A stretch of 64,000 bases of DNA, taken from positions 62,001 to 126,000 of the forward strand of contig NZ_SROX01000001.1 of NCBI RefSeq assembly GCF_013141915.1, read 5' to 3'. The notes beneath the pieces were generated by a model. That model saw nothing but the letters and a program-made list of their open reading frames with translations, was not told the origin of the DNA and did no database searches. The stretch is from Cupriavidus necator (GTDB lineage Bacteria > Pseudomonadota > Gammaproteobacteria > Burkholderiales > Burkholderiaceae). A program made the position numbers and the translations under genes. Below, in pieces: positions 16,433 through 25,033 of the stretch. Within the stretch, counting starts at the first letter, position 1. The number at the start of each line of letters is the position of its first letter.

Positions 16433-17373
16433 AGCGGGTATGGCCATCGCTACTGCTGTGGCTGGGCACCACGTTGGCCCACGCAGCGCCCGCGCAGCCG
16501 CCCGACTACCGCCTGGCCCCGCGCGAGATCGCCGCCGGCGTGTGGCTGCTGGAAGGCGCCAATGCCGACTTCGCGCCGGCCAATGGCTGCAACATCATCA
16601 ATACCGCCTTCATCGACACCGGCGATGGCGTGGTGGTGATCAACACCGGTCCGTCGCGCGAGTACGGCGCGCAGCAGCGCCGCGCCATTGCCGCGGTCAC
16701 CGGCGCGCCGGTACGGCTGGTGCTTAACCTGAACCAGCACCCCGACTATTTCTTCGGCAACCAGGCCTATGCCGACGTGGGCGGCAGCGCGCTGCCCGGC
16801 ACCATCGACGGCGCGCGCCGCGAAGGCGCGGCCTACGCCGACAACCTTTACCGCCTGTGCGGCGACTGGATGCGCGGCACCGAGCCCGCGCCGCCGGTGC
16901 ACGCGCTGGCGCCCGGCCCCCGCACGATCGGACGCCGTACGCTGGAACTGATTCGCCTCGAAGGCCATACCGATGCCGACCTGGTGTTGCTGGACCGCGC
17001 CGCCGGCATCGTCTTTGCCGGCGGGCTGGTGTTCCGCCAGCGCATTCCGACCACGCCGCACGCGCACATCGGCCGCTGGCTCGACAGCCTCGCGCGGCTG
17101 CAGACCTTGATGGAGCAGAGCGGGGCGCGCGTGCTGGTTCCCAGCCACGGGCCCGCGCTGGGCGGCACGGAAGCCATCGCGCAGACGCGCGCCTACCTGC
17201 AATGGCTCGATACGCGCCTGCGCGAGGCAGCGTCGCAGGGGCGCGACCTGGCCGAGGTGATGGCCATGCCGGTGCCGGAGCCCTTTGCGCGCTGGGGCGC
17301 GCTGCCAGCCGAGTACCTGCGCAACGTGACCCATCTTTATCCGGCGCACGAGGAAGCCGTGCTGGGCCAGTGA
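16429..17373 (+). CDS. Quinoprotein relay metallohydrolase 1 (metallo-beta-lactamase fold)
   Basis: 314 residues, signal peptide ending AHAA (residue 20), metallo-beta-lactamase fold. The first metal motif, normally H-x-H-x-D-H, reads N102-Q-H104-P-D106-Y here, so two of the usual ligands are replaced. Later ligands appear intact: EGHTDADL and PSHGPALGG. The family is encoded with PQQ alcohol dehydrogenases and SoxYZ-like carriers; reaction unknown. The altered motif implies one metal or none at that site. Last gene of the Bug-ABC operon. Confidence 0.82.
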   Translation: MKRVWPSLLLWLGTTLAHAAPAQPPDYRLAPREIAAGVWLLEGANADFAPANGCNIINTAFIDTGDGVVVINTGPSREYGAQQRRAIAAVTGAPVRLVLNLNQHPDYFFGNQAYADVGGSALPGTIDGARREGAAYADNLYRLCGDWMRGTEPAPPVHALAPGPRTIGRRTLELIRLEGHTDADLVLLDRAAGIVFAGGLVFRQRIPTTPHAHIGRWLDSLARLQTLMEQSGARVLVPSHGPALGGTEAIAQTRAYLQWLDTRLREAASQGRDLAEVMAMPVPEPFARWGALPAEYLRNVTHLYPAHEEAVLGQ

Positions 17374-17388
17374 AGGGGCTGGCGGCGC

Positions 17389-17503
17389 CTGTTCAATTCT
17401 GGCGCAGCTGCAACGCAGTGTTGCACGCTGGCGCGGGCCGTGGCCGGGTCGGCGGGCGGCGCGGCGCCGGTGCAGGCCGCCAGCCCACTGGCATGGGATT
17501 TGC
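17389..17503 (+). promoter_or_regulatory. Sigma-54 promoter and upstream sites of the alcohol dehydrogenase
   Basis: TGGCATGGGATTTGC (17489-17503) is a near-consensus -24/-12 promoter with GG-N10-GC spacing. Upstream lie a 19-bp element CTGTTCAATTCTGGCGCAG (17389-17407), centred 92 bp before the -24 GG, and a perfect 17-bp inverted repeat with arms TGCAAC and GTTGCA (17409-17425, 5-bp spacer). Both are at the distance expected for an enhancer-binding protein. Confidence 0.72.
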
Positions 17504-17568
17504 CATTTGCGTGCTGGTGTGTGGCGCAGTGGCGCACCAGCGAGATCCAAAACAATGAGGAGATGGCA

Positions 17569-19323
17569 ATGAGGACGTTACGAGTAGGGCTGGCGGTCGC
17601 GGCAATCGCGACCGCCGCGGCAAGCGTGGCCGCGCAGGCAGCGGCGGTGAGCGATGCCATGATCGAGAACGACGCGAAGAGTCCCGGCGACGTGCTGTCG
17701 TGGGGCATGGGGCCGCAGGGCCAGCGCTTTTCCACGCTGACGCGCATCAATACGAAGAACGTGGGCCAGCTGGTGCCGGCGTGGTCGTTCTCGTTCGGCG
17801 GCGAGAAACAGCGCGGCCAGGAAGCGCAGCCGCTGATCCATGACGGCAAGATGTTCGTCACCGCCTCGTACTCGCGCATCTACGCGCTCGATGCGAAGAC
17901 CGGGCGCAAGCTGTGGAAGTACGAGCACCGCTTGCCCGAAGGCATCATGCCGTGCTGCGACGTGGTCAACCGCGGCGCGGCGCTGTACGACAACCTGGTG
18001 ATCTTCGGCACGCTCGACGCGCAGCTGGTGGCGCTGGACCAGACCAGCGGCAAGGTGGTGTGGAAGGAGAAGCTGGAAGACTACGCGGCCGGCTATTCGT
18101 ACACGGCCGCGCCGCTGGTGGCCAAGGGCCTGGTGCTGACCGGCATCTCGGGCGGCGAATTCGGCGTGGTCGGCCGCGTCGAGGCGCGCGACGCCAAGAC
18201 CGGGCAGCTGGTGTGGTCGCGGCCGGTGGTCGAAGGCCACATGGGCTACAAGTACGACAAGGATGGCAACAAGACCGAGATCGGCATGACCGGCACCCTG
18301 AACGCCAGCTGGCCCGGCGAGACCTGGAAGACCGGCGGCGCGGCCACGTGGCTGGGCGGCACCTATGATCCGGCGACCGGGCTGGCCTACTTCGGCACCG
18401 GCAATCCCGGCCCGTGGAACAGCCACATCCGCAAGGGCGACAACCTCTATTCCGCCTCGACCGTGGCGCTCGACCCCGCCACCGGCAAGATCGTCTGGCA
18501 CTACCAGAACACGCCGAACGACGGCTGGGATTTCGACGGCGTGAATGAGTTCGTCACCTTCGACCTGGACGGCAAGCGCATGGGCGGCAAGGCCGACCGC
18601 AATGGCTTCTTCTACGTCAACGACGCGCGCAGCGGCAAGCTGGTCAATGCCTTCCCCTTCGTCAAGAAGATCACCTGGGCCACCGGCATCGACCTGAAGA
18701 GCGGCCGCCCCAACTACGCCGCCGAGGGCCGCCCCGGCGACCCGGCCGCCGGCAACGGCGAGAAAAAGGGCAAGTCGGTGTTCGCGGCGCCGGGCTTCCT
18801 GGGCGGCAAGAACCAGCAGCCGATGGCCTACAGCCCGCAGACCGGCCTGTTCTACGTGCCGGCTAACGAGTGGGGCATGGACATCTGGAACGAACCGGTC
18901 AGCTACAAGAAGGGCGCCGCGTTCCTGGGCGCGGGCTTTACCATCCAGCCGCTGAACGAGGACTACATCGGTTCGCTGCGCGCGATCAACCCGAAGACCG
19001 GCAAGATCGTCTGGGAAGCCAAGAACAGCGCGCCGCTGTGGGGCGGCGCGATGACCACCGCCGGCGGGCTGGTGTTCTGGGGCACGCCGGAAGGCTACCT
19101 GAAGGCCGCCGACGCCAGGACCGGCAAGGAGCTGTGGCAGTTCCAGACCGGCAGCGGCGTGGTCGCGCCGCCGGTCACGTGGGAAGAGAACGGCGAGCAG
19201 TTCGTCGCCGTGGTCTCCGGCTGGGGCGGCGCGGTGCCGCTGTGGGGCGGCGAGGTGGCCAAGCGCGTGAATTTCCTGGAGCAGGGCGGCTCGGTGTGGG
19301 TGTTCAAGCTGCACAAGAGCTGA
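17569..19323 (+). CDS. PQQ-dependent alcohol dehydrogenase, lanthanide-type active site
   Basis: 584-residue periplasmic quinoprotein oxidising primary alcohols with PQQ and passing electrons to a cytochrome c. Signal peptide to about residue 26. Type I layout: eight W-motif propeller blades and no C-terminal heme domain. The vicinal disulfide is Cys129-Cys130 (MPCCDVV). The catalytic Asp321 is followed by Phe and Asp323 (GWDFDGVNE); an acid at +2 marks lanthanide-binding enzymes such as XoxF, PedH and ExaF, while calcium enzymes have Ala or Ser. Start at 17569 has GAGGAG six bases upstream; the ATG at 17563 would sit too close to it. Confidence 0.92.
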   Translation: MRTLRVGLAVAAIATAAASVAAQAAAVSDAMIENDAKSPGDVLSWGMGPQGQRFSTLTRINTKNVGQLVPAWSFSFGGEKQRGQEAQPLIHDGKMFVTASYSRIYALDAKTGRKLWKYEHRLPEGIMPCCDVVNRGAALYDNLVIFGTLDAQLVALDQTSGKVVWKEKLEDYAAGYSYTAAPLVAKGLVLTGISGGEFGVVGRVEARDAKTGQLVWSRPVVEGHMGYKYDKDGNKTEIGMTGTLNASWPGETWKTGGAATWLGGTYDPATGLAYFGTGNPGPWNSHIRKGDNLYSASTVALDPATGKIVWHYQNTPNDGWDFDGVNEFVTFDLDGKRMGGKADRNGFFYVNDARSGKLVNAFPFVKKITWATGIDLKSGRPNYAAEGRPGDPAAGNGEKKGKSVFAAPGFLGGKNQQPMAYSPQTGLFYVPANEWGMDIWNEPVSYKKGAAFLGAGFTIQPLNEDYIGSLRAINPKTGKIVWEAKNSAPLWGGAMTTAGGLVFWGTPEGYLKAADARTGKELWQFQTGSGVVAPPVTWEENGEQFVAVVSGWGGAVPLWGGEVAKRVNFLEQGGSVWVFKLHKS

Positions 19324-19421
19324 GCGGGAAGACGGTGACCCAGCCCGGCGCACGCCATCGCCACGTCGATGCGGGGCGTGCGCCGGGGACGATAGCAACA
19401 GCATCCGATCGGGATACAGGT

Positions 19422-19745
19422 ATGAAGAAGGAATGGATGGCGCTGGCCGCGGCTGGCGCGATGCTGCCGGGCGCGGCACTGGCCGCCACCGCGGCGGAGA
19501 TGCAGGGGCTGGCCGACAAGAGCGGCTGCTTTTCCTGCCATGGCATGCAGTCGAAGCTGGTGGGCCCTGGCTTTGCCGAGGTAGCGGTCCGCTACAAGGG
19601 CGACGGCCAGGCGGCCGCCGCGCTGGCGAAAAAGATCCGGGAGGGCGGCAAGGGCGCGTGGGGCAGGATTCCCATGCCGGCGCATGGCAACCTGGGAGAG
19701 GACGATGCGAAGAAGCTGGCGGAGTGGGTGCTGGGCGTCGGCTGA
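19422..19745 (+). CDS. Periplasmic monoheme cytochrome c
   Basis: 107-residue class I cytochrome c with signal peptide ending ALAA (about residue 22), heme site CFSCH (36-40) and a likely Met85 axial ligand in RIPMPAHG. It resembles c551/c552-type cytochromes. It follows the dehydrogenase by 98 bp and is probably its electron acceptor or a second carrier besides PedF. Confidence 0.88.
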   Translation: MKKEWMALAAAGAMLPGAALAATAAEMQGLADKSGCFSCHGMQSKLVGPGFAEVAVRYKGDGQAAAALAKKIREGGKGAWGRIPMPAHGNLGEDDAKKLAEWVLGVG

Positions 19746-19861
19746 GCCGGGACGGCGCGTTGGCGGCGGCCGCTGCGTCGGACGCGGGGCCGGCGCCGGC
19801 GTCGGGGGCCGGCGCAGGGCCCGCCTGCGGCGGCGGCGCCAAAGACGCTGATGCCCCCGGC

Positions 19862-21022
19862 TCAATCGTCCCTGCGTGCCCCGCTTAACCGCAATGAGTT
19901 GCCGTCGCTACGGAACACCAGCGGATATTCGCGCGCCTGCGCTGCTGCCAGGCGCCCCTCCAGCACGATTTCCGCGATCCTGCCGTGCGCGGGCGCCTGC
20001 GCGCAAACGGGATCGGTCGCGGCGGCATCGCCGGTAACCAGGAAGGCCTGGCAGCGGCAGCCGCCGAGATCGGCTTCGCTGTGCTCGCAGGAGCGGCACG
20101 GCTGCGGCATCCATTGCTTGCCGCGAAAGCGGCGGAACGCGTCGCTGTCGTGCCAGATGTCGCGCAACGTTTCGGTCTTGACGCTGGGCAGCGCCAGGTC
20201 CGGCAGCATGCGGGCCGCGTGGCATGGCAGCGCGGTGCCGTCCGGCGCCACGCCCAGGAAGGTGGTGCCCCAGCCGTTCATGCATTTCTTGGGCCGCGCC
20301 TCGAAATAATCCGGCACCACGAACAGGATCTGGCACTGCCTGCCGATGCGCGCGCGGTACTGCTGCACCACGGCCTCGGCCTCGCGCAGCTGTTCGTGGG
20401 TCGGCATCAGCGCCTGCCGGTTTTCCCAGGCCCAGCCGTAATATTGCGTATTGGCCAGCTCCAGGTATTCGGCGCCCAGCTGAAGGGCCAGCTCGATGAT
20501 GGTGCCGACGTGCGGCAGGTTGTGACGGTGCAGCACGCAGTTCATCACCATCGGGTAGCCGTGCGCCTTGATCAGCCGGGCCACGCGTTGCTTCAGTTCG
20601 AACGTGCGCGTGCTGGACAGGAAGTCATTGAGTTCGCGCGTCGAGTCCTGGAACGAGAGCTGGATATGGTCCAGGCCCGCCTCGCGCAGCGCGGCCAGGC
20701 GGGCATCGGTCAGCCCCACCCCGGAGGTGATCAGGTTGGTGTAGAAGCCGAGGCCATGCGCATGGCGCACCAGCGCCTCGAGGTCCTTGCGCAGCAGCGG
20801 CTCGCCACCGGAAAGGCCCAGCTGCACCGCGCCCAGCGCGCGCGCCTGGCTGAACACGTCGCACCACTGCGCGGTGTCCAGTTCCTCCGCATGGCGGGCA
20901 TAGTCGACCGGATTGGAGCAGAACGCGCAGTGCAGCGGGCAACGGTAGGTCAGTTCCGCCAGCAGCCACAGCGGCGGGCCGGGCGGCGCCGGCTCAGACC
21001 AGCCAGCCGCGTTCGGTGGCAT
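19862..21022 (-). CDS. pqqE: PqqA peptide cyclase PqqE (radical SAM)
   Basis: 386-residue radical SAM enzyme that cross-links Glu and Tyr of PqqA, the first committed step to PQQ. The radical SAM cluster motif is Cys28-x3-Cys32-x2-Cys35 (CPLHCAFC). The C-terminal SPASM region holds further cysteines (CMNGWGTT, LPCHAA, CRSCEHSEADLGGCRCQA). The start overlaps pqqD by 29 bp. Upstream in-frame Met codons are ignored because homologues begin close to the PPLWLLAELTYRCP block. Confidence 0.95.
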   Translation of the reverse strand: MPPNAAGWSEPAPPGPPLWLLAELTYRCPLHCAFCSNPVDYARHAEELDTAQWCDVFSQARALGAVQLGLSGGEPLLRKDLEALVRHAHGLGFYTNLITSGVGLTDARLAALREAGLDHIQLSFQDSTRELNDFLSSTRTFELKQRVARLIKAHGYPMVMNCVLHRHNLPHVGTIIELALQLGAEYLELANTQYYGWAWENRQALMPTHEQLREAEAVVQQYRARIGRQCQILFVVPDYFEARPKKCMNGWGTTFLGVAPDGTALPCHAARMLPDLALPSVKTETLRDIWHDSDAFRRFRGKQWMPQPCRSCEHSEADLGGCRCQAFLVTGDAAATDPVCAQAPAHGRIAEIVLEGRLAAAQAREYPLVFRSDGNSLRLSGARRDD

Positions 21023-21266
21023 GTTTGACAAAGGCGTGGACCTCCGGCGCGATGCCCTGCACGCCAAACGCGGCCTGCAGGTCGTCGATCAGCATGTCGA
21101 GGGTATGGCTGCCGTCGCAGCGCTGCAGGATGGCGGCGGCGCTGTCGTTGAGGGTGACCATCCCTTCCGGATACAGCAGCACCCAGCTCTGCTGCGAGGC
21201 TTCCCACTGCAGGCGGAAGGTCCGGTGCAGGGTCGGCGTGGCGAGGTCTTGCGTGCTGGCTGTCAT
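20994..21266 (-). CDS. pqqD: PqqA-binding peptide chaperone PqqD
   Basis: 90 residues. PqqD binds PqqA and presents it to PqqE. The sequence keeps the family pattern: [31 protein letters not shown] strand region and the helix DLQAAFG...[15 protein letters not shown]. The ATG at 21266 overlaps the pqqC stop (ATGA). Confidence 0.94.
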   Translation of the reverse strand: MTASTQDLATPTLHRTFRLQWEASQQSWVLLYPEGMVTLNDSAAAILQRCDGSHTLDMLIDDLQAAFGVQGIAPEVHAFVKHATERGWLV

Positions 21267-21955
21267 GGGTGGGCGAGCTGGATCGCATCGAGCATCGACC
21301 ACAGCACGTCGAGCTTGAACTGCAGGATGTCAAGGGCGCGTTGCTGTTCTGCGGCACTGCGGAAGTAGTCCAGCGTCACGCGCAGGCCGTGGTCGACGTC
21401 GCGCTGCGCCAGCGGGATGCGCGAACGGAAATAATCCAGCCCGCCGGCCTCGATCCACGGATAGTGCGAGGGCCAGCCGGCCAGCCGTTCCTGGTGGATC
21501 TTCGGCGCGAACATCTCGGTCAGCGACGAGCACACCGCCTCCTGCCACGGCGCACGGCGCGCGAAATTGACATAGGCGTCGACGGCGAAGCGCACGCCGG
21601 GCAGCACCTGCCGGTGGCACAGCAGCGCGTCGCGCTCCAGGCCGACGGCCTCGCCCAGCCGCAGCCAGGCCTCGATGCCGCCCGGTCGGGTGTCGGTGCC
21701 GTCATGGTCGAGGATGCGCACCACCCATTCGCGGCGCGTGGCGCGGTCCGGGCAGTTGGACAGGATCGCGGCATCCTTCAGCGGAATGCTGGCCTGGTAG
21801 TAGAAGCGGTTGGCCACCCAGGCGCGAATCTGCTGGGGGCTACATTCGCCCGCCGCCATGCGCCGGTTGAACGGATGGTGGATGTGGTAGCCGCTTTCGC
21901 GCGCGCGCAGGCGCGCCTCGAACTCGGCCGGGGTCCATGCAACGGTGGCTGTCAT
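21263..21955 (-). CDS. pqqC: Pyrroloquinoline-quinone synthase PqqC
   Basis: 230 residues. Cofactor-free oxidase that closes the ring and performs the final eight-electron oxidation to PQQ. The family signature [17 protein letters not shown] near the N-terminus, [19 protein letters not shown] and the [19 protein letters not shown] block are all present, with the conserved His and Tyr/Arg residues of the active site. Overlaps pqqB and pqqD by 4 bp each. Confidence 0.96.
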   Translation of the reverse strand: MTATVAWTPAEFEARLRARESGYHIHHPFNRRMAAGECSPQQIRAWVANRFYYQASIPLKDAAILSNCPDRATRREWVVRILDHDGTDTRPGGIEAWLRLGEAVGLERDALLCHRQVLPGVRFAVDAYVNFARRAPWQEAVCSSLTEMFAPKIHQERLAGWPSHYPWIEAGGLDYFRSRIPLAQRDVDHGLRVTLDYFRSAAEQQRALDILQFKLDVLWSMLDAIQLAHP

Positions 21956-22869
21956 AGCGTGATTTCCATGCCGTCGTAGGCCAGTTCGATGCCATGCCGG
22001 GCCAGCTCGGCATGTTCGGGCGAGTCTTCGGCCAGCACCGGATTGGTATTGTTGATATGGATAAGAATCTTGCGGCTGGCGGGCAGCCGGTCCAGGACCT
22101 CGATCATCCCGCCCGGCCCGGACAAGGCCAGGTGGCCCATGTCGGCAGCGCTGCTGCCGGAGAAGCCCAGGGCCTGCATTTCGTCGTCGCGCCAGAAGGT
22201 GCCGTCGACCAGCACCACGTCGACGCTGCGCAGTTGCGCGAAGACGTGGTCGTCGACCTGGCCCAGGCCGGGCGCGTAGAAGGCGCTGCGGCCACTGCGC
22301 CGGTCTTCGATGCGCAGGCCGATGTTGTCGCCGGGGCGCGGCGCGCGCCGGTTGGGGGAATAGGGCGGGGCCTTGCTTTGCAGCGGTATCGCGGTCAGGG
22401 CCACGCCGTCGAGCGGCGGCACCGGGAACGCCGTGCCGTCGCCGGGCAGCGCATGCTGCTGCAGGCCGCAGTAATGCGACAGGATGCGGGTCAGCGGGAA
22501 CGAATCGGCCAGGTCTTCGAGCACGCTGGCGGTGGCATAGAGCGGCAGCGCCTGGCGGTGTTCGCGCAGCATCAGCAGCCCGGTGACGTGGTCGATCTGC
22601 GCGTCCATCAGCAGCACCGCGGCAATCGCGGTGTCGCGCGCGGTGCGGCCGGGTTGCAGTGCGGGTGTCTGGCGCAACTGCTGCAGGATGTCGGGCGAGG
22701 CATTGACCAGGATGGCTTCCGGGCCGTCGCCGCTCAGTGCGATCGACGATTGCGTGCGCGGCGTGGCGCGTATGGTGCCGCGGCGCACGCCGTCGCAGTT
22801 GCGGCAATTGCAGTTCCATTGCGGGAAGCCGCCGCCGGCGGCGGATCCCAGAACCCGGATGGTGGTCAT
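21952..22869 (-). CDS. pqqB: PQQ biosynthesis protein PqqB (metallo-beta-lactamase fold)
   Basis: 305 residues. PqqB hydroxylates the PqqA-derived Glu-Tyr dipeptide. N-terminal [22 protein letters not shown] carries the structural Zn cysteines; the altered lactamase motif [11 protein letters not shown] and the later [10 protein letters not shown] and HINNTNP segments are typical. It follows pqqA by 82 bp and overlaps pqqC. Confidence 0.96.
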   Translation of the reverse strand: MTTIRVLGSAAGGGFPQWNCNCRNCDGVRRGTIRATPRTQSSIALSGDGPEAILVNASPDILQQLRQTPALQPGRTARDTAIAAVLLMDAQIDHVTGLLMLREHRQALPLYATASVLEDLADSFPLTRILSHYCGLQQHALPGDGTAFPVPPLDGVALTAIPLQSKAPPYSPNRRAPRPGDNIGLRIEDRRSGRSAFYAPGLGQVDDHVFAQLRSVDVVLVDGTFWRDDEMQALGFSGSSAADMGHLALSGPGGMIEVLDRLPASRKILIHINNTNPVLAEDSPEHAELARHGIELAYDGMEITL

Positions 22870-22951
22870 GGCGCGAGCGCTCGAGGGTGCCTTTCGGCTT
22901 CACCGCGCAGGCGCCGGCAGCGGCGCCTCTTGCGGGGAAAGCCGCGGCGGG

Positions 22952-23026
22952 TCAGCGGTTGGCGATATACATCGTGATTTCAAAGCCGAGCCGCAGCTCG
23001 GTGTAGGCGGGCGTGGTCCAGGTCAT
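22952..23026 (-). CDS. pqqA: PQQ precursor peptide PqqA
   Basis: 24-residue ribosomal precursor of PQQ. Glu16 and Tyr20, spaced E-x3-Y, are the residues joined by PqqE; the C-terminal YIANR tail is usual. AAGGAG precedes the ATG. First gene of pqqABCDE; the operon has no pqqF protease gene, although an S33 peptidase gene lies divergently next to it. Confidence 0.95.
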   Translation of the reverse strand: MTWTTPAYTELRLGFEITMYIANR

Positions 23027-23071
23027 GGTGGTCTCCTTGGGTGGCATGGTTAGTGAATATCGTCGCGGCAT

Positions 23072-23086
23072 GGCAGCGTGGCTGCC
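23072..23086. other. Hairpin between pqqA and the S33 peptidase gene
   Basis: Arms GGCAGC and GCTGCC around a 3-nt loop, set inside a wider CGCGGCA/TGCCGCG pair, in the 84-bp divergent gap. It may be an operator or a leader structure of pqqA mRNA. No convincing -35/-10 or sigma-54 box was found there. Confidence 0.35.
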
Positions 23087-23110
23087 GCGATGCCCTGAAA
23101 GGCAACAACC

Positions 23111-24049
23111 ATGCCCGACCATACCCTGACCCGCACCGCCTTCTACCTGCGCACCCCGGACGTCCAGCGCCTGCACGTGCGGCTTGTCGGCCCGCCACAG
23201 GGCGAGCCCTGGCTGGTGCTCCATGGCGGGCCGGGCAGCGGCTGCGCGGCGTCGATGGCGGCATGGTTCGACCCGCAACGGCACCGCGTGGTGATGCCCG
23301 ACCAGCGCGGCGCCGGCCGCTCGACGCCGGCGGGCGGCCTGCGGCGCAATAACGTCGGCGCGCTGCTGGCCGACCTGGAACAGTTGCGCCGCGCGCTGGG
23401 CATCGCGCGCTGGGGCGTGGCAGGGGGATCGTGGGGCGCGGCGCTGGCGCTGGCCTACGCCGCGCGCTGCCCGCATGCGGTGGCGGCGCTGGTTGTGCGC
23501 GGCGCCTTCCTCACCGGGCGCGACGACGTGCTCGGGTTGTTCGCGCCGCGCGCCGGCGGCGCCGGCATGCTGCGCCGCATTGCGCCGGCGGGCGAGCGCC
23601 TGCCCGAAGCGCGCGCGCGGCTGCTCACCGTGTCACGACTGCTCCAAAGTGGGACGGCTGTTCAAAAACAGGACACCGCGGCGGCGTGGCGCAGGCTTGA
23701 ACTGGACCGGCTTGGCCTGCGCGGGGTCGCGCCGGGACGCAAGCCGGCCGCGCGCGAGCGGCTGGCCACGGTGCGCAAGTACCGCATCCAGGCGCACTAC
23801 CTGCGCCACCGCGCCGGGCTGGGCAAGCCGGCCGTGCTGCGCGCGGCACGGGACATCGCCGCGCATGGCATGCCGGTGACGCTGCTGCATGGCCGTGCCG
23901 ACGCGGTCTGCCGACCCGCCAATGCGTGGCGGCTGCAGCAAGCCATGCCGGCGGCGCGGCTGCAATGGGTGGACGGCGGGCACCTGGCCGAGGGCGCCAT
24001 GCGCGACGCGCTGGCGGCCGCCATCCGTGCGTCGGCCTGGCAGCGTTGA
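23111..24049 (+). CDS. S33 alpha/beta-hydrolase, prolyl aminopeptidase-like
   Basis: 312 residues. Oxyanion HGGPGSG (about residues 38-44), DQRGAGRS, nucleophile elbow GGSWGAALAL, and late Asp (HGRADAVC) and His (DGGHLAEG) complete a Ser-Asp-His triad of the proline iminopeptidase type. It lies divergent to pqqABCDE and is coupled to metallohydrolase 2 by a start/stop overlap. Because pqqF is absent, a role in trimming cyclised PqqA or releasing the Glu-Tyr unit is a reasonable inference; a general peptidase is the alternative. Confidence 0.85.
   Translation: MPDHTLTRTAFYLRTPDVQRLHVRLVGPPQGEPWLVLHGGPGSGCAASMAAWFDPQRHRVVMPDQRGAGRSTPAGGLRRNNVGALLADLEQLRRALGIARWGVAGGSWGAALALAYAARCPHAVAALVVRGAFLTGRDDVLGLFAPRAGGAGMLRRIAPAGERLPEARARLLTVSRLLQSGTAVQKQDTAAAWRRLELDRLGLRGVAPGRKPAARERLATVRKYRIQAHYLRHRAGLGKPAVLRAARDIAAHGMPVTLLHGRADAVCRPANAWRLQQAMPAARLQWVDGGHLAEGAMRDALAAAIRASAWQR
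23639..23676. promoter_or_regulatory. Tandem copies of the 19-bp element inside the S33 gene
   Basis: CTGTTCAAAAACAGGACAC at 23658-23676 matches the element in the TonB/Bug control region at 14 of 19 bases. A degenerate copy, CTGCTCCAAAGTGGGAC, begins exactly 19 bp upstream at 23639. The stretch is AT-richer than its surroundings but is also coding, so function is unproven. Confidence 0.4.
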
Positions 24050-25008
24050 TGGCTGCCACGCGGCGCGGTTTTCTCGGGGCCACGCTGGCGCTGGGGCTTG
24101 CTGCCTGGCAGCCCGCTGCCGCAGGCGCGCGTGTGACGCTGTCCCGGCTGCAGCCAGGCGTCTACGTCGCCCGCGCCCACAATGCCGAAGTCCTGCGCGC
24201 CAACGCCGGCGCGGTGGTGCCCAGCCTGGTCCATGTCACGCGCGCGGGCGTGCTGGTGGTCGATCCCGGGCCGCACGCGGCATGGGGCAACGCGCTGCTC
24301 GGCGCAATCCGGGCGCTGACGCCGCAGCCGGTGCGCTGGGTGGTCAACACCCACGCCCATCCGGAGCATGTGCTGGCCAACGCCGCCTTTGCCGGGCTGC
24401 GCCCGCGGCCGGCGTTCCTGGCGTCCGCCGCCACCGCCGCGTTGATGCGGCAACGGTGCGCGGACTGCCTGGACCATTTGACAGCACAGCTCGGCCGCGC
24501 TGCCATGCGCGGCACCGCCATCGTGTTGCCGGAGCCGGCGCTCCAAGCCGGCGGCTGGCTGCAGACCGGCGAGACCGCGTGGCAGGTGCAGCTGCACGCG
24601 CCGGCGCACAGTGCGTCGGATACCGTGCTGTATGCGCCGCAGCTGCGGCTGCTATGCGTGGGCGGCCTGGCGTACCGCGAACGCGTGCCGGAGATGCAGG
24701 AAGCTTCGCTGCAGGGTTGGCGCCATGCGCTGCGTCAGCTGGGCGCGCTGGCGGCGGACACGGTTGTCGCCACCGCGGCCGGCACGCCCGCGCAGACGCT
24801 GGTGCCGACGCTGGCGTATCTCGATGCGCTGGCCGACGGCATCGAATCCGCCCTGGCCGCGGGCCATGATGCCTCGCATGCCCTCGACGCCGTGGCGGCA
24901 GGGCCGTTCCGCCACTGGCGCCATTTCCAGGCGCGCCACCCACTCAACGTGCAGCGCGCCTGGCGCCAGCTGGAAGACTCGTGGATGCAGGGCGAACCGC
25001 CAGGCTGA
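24049..25008 (+). CDS. Quinoprotein relay metallohydrolase 2 (metallo-beta-lactamase fold)
   Basis: 319 residues. N-terminal twin-arginine-like signal (ATRRGFLGATLALG) ending near residue 26. First metal motif is H102-A-H104-P-E106-H107, close to the canonical H-x-H-x-D-H with Glu for Asp; later His in APAHSASD. This is the partner class of metallohydrolase 1 and is encoded with PQQ systems; reaction unknown. ATG overlaps the S33 gene stop by one base. Convergent with the regulator gene, whose stop lies 25 bp further on. Confidence 0.83.
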   Translation: MAATRRGFLGATLALGLAAWQPAAAGARVTLSRLQPGVYVARAHNAEVLRANAGAVVPSLVHVTRAGVLVVDPGPHAAWGNALLGAIRALTPQPVRWVVNTHAHPEHVLANAAFAGLRPRPAFLASAATAALMRQRCADCLDHLTAQLGRAAMRGTAIVLPEPALQAGGWLQTGETAWQVQLHAPAHSASDTVLYAPQLRLLCVGGLAYRERVPEMQEASLQGWRHALRQLGALAADTVVATAAGTPAQTLVPTLAYLDALADGIESALAAGHDASHALDAVAAGPFRHWRHFQARHPLNVQRAWRQLEDSWMQGEPPG

Positions 25009-25033
25009 CGGAGGCGGCAAGTGCACCGCAAGC

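Noticed and set aside
19746..19861. Terminator between the cytochrome gene and pqqE
   Set aside because: The convergent gap is very GC-rich and can fold many ways, but no distinct stem with a T-run stands out.
23027..23110. Sigma-54 promoter for pqqA (GGGCATCGCGGCAGC)
   Set aside because: Has GG-N10-GC but lacks TGGC and TTGC context; in GC-rich DNA this is expected by chance.
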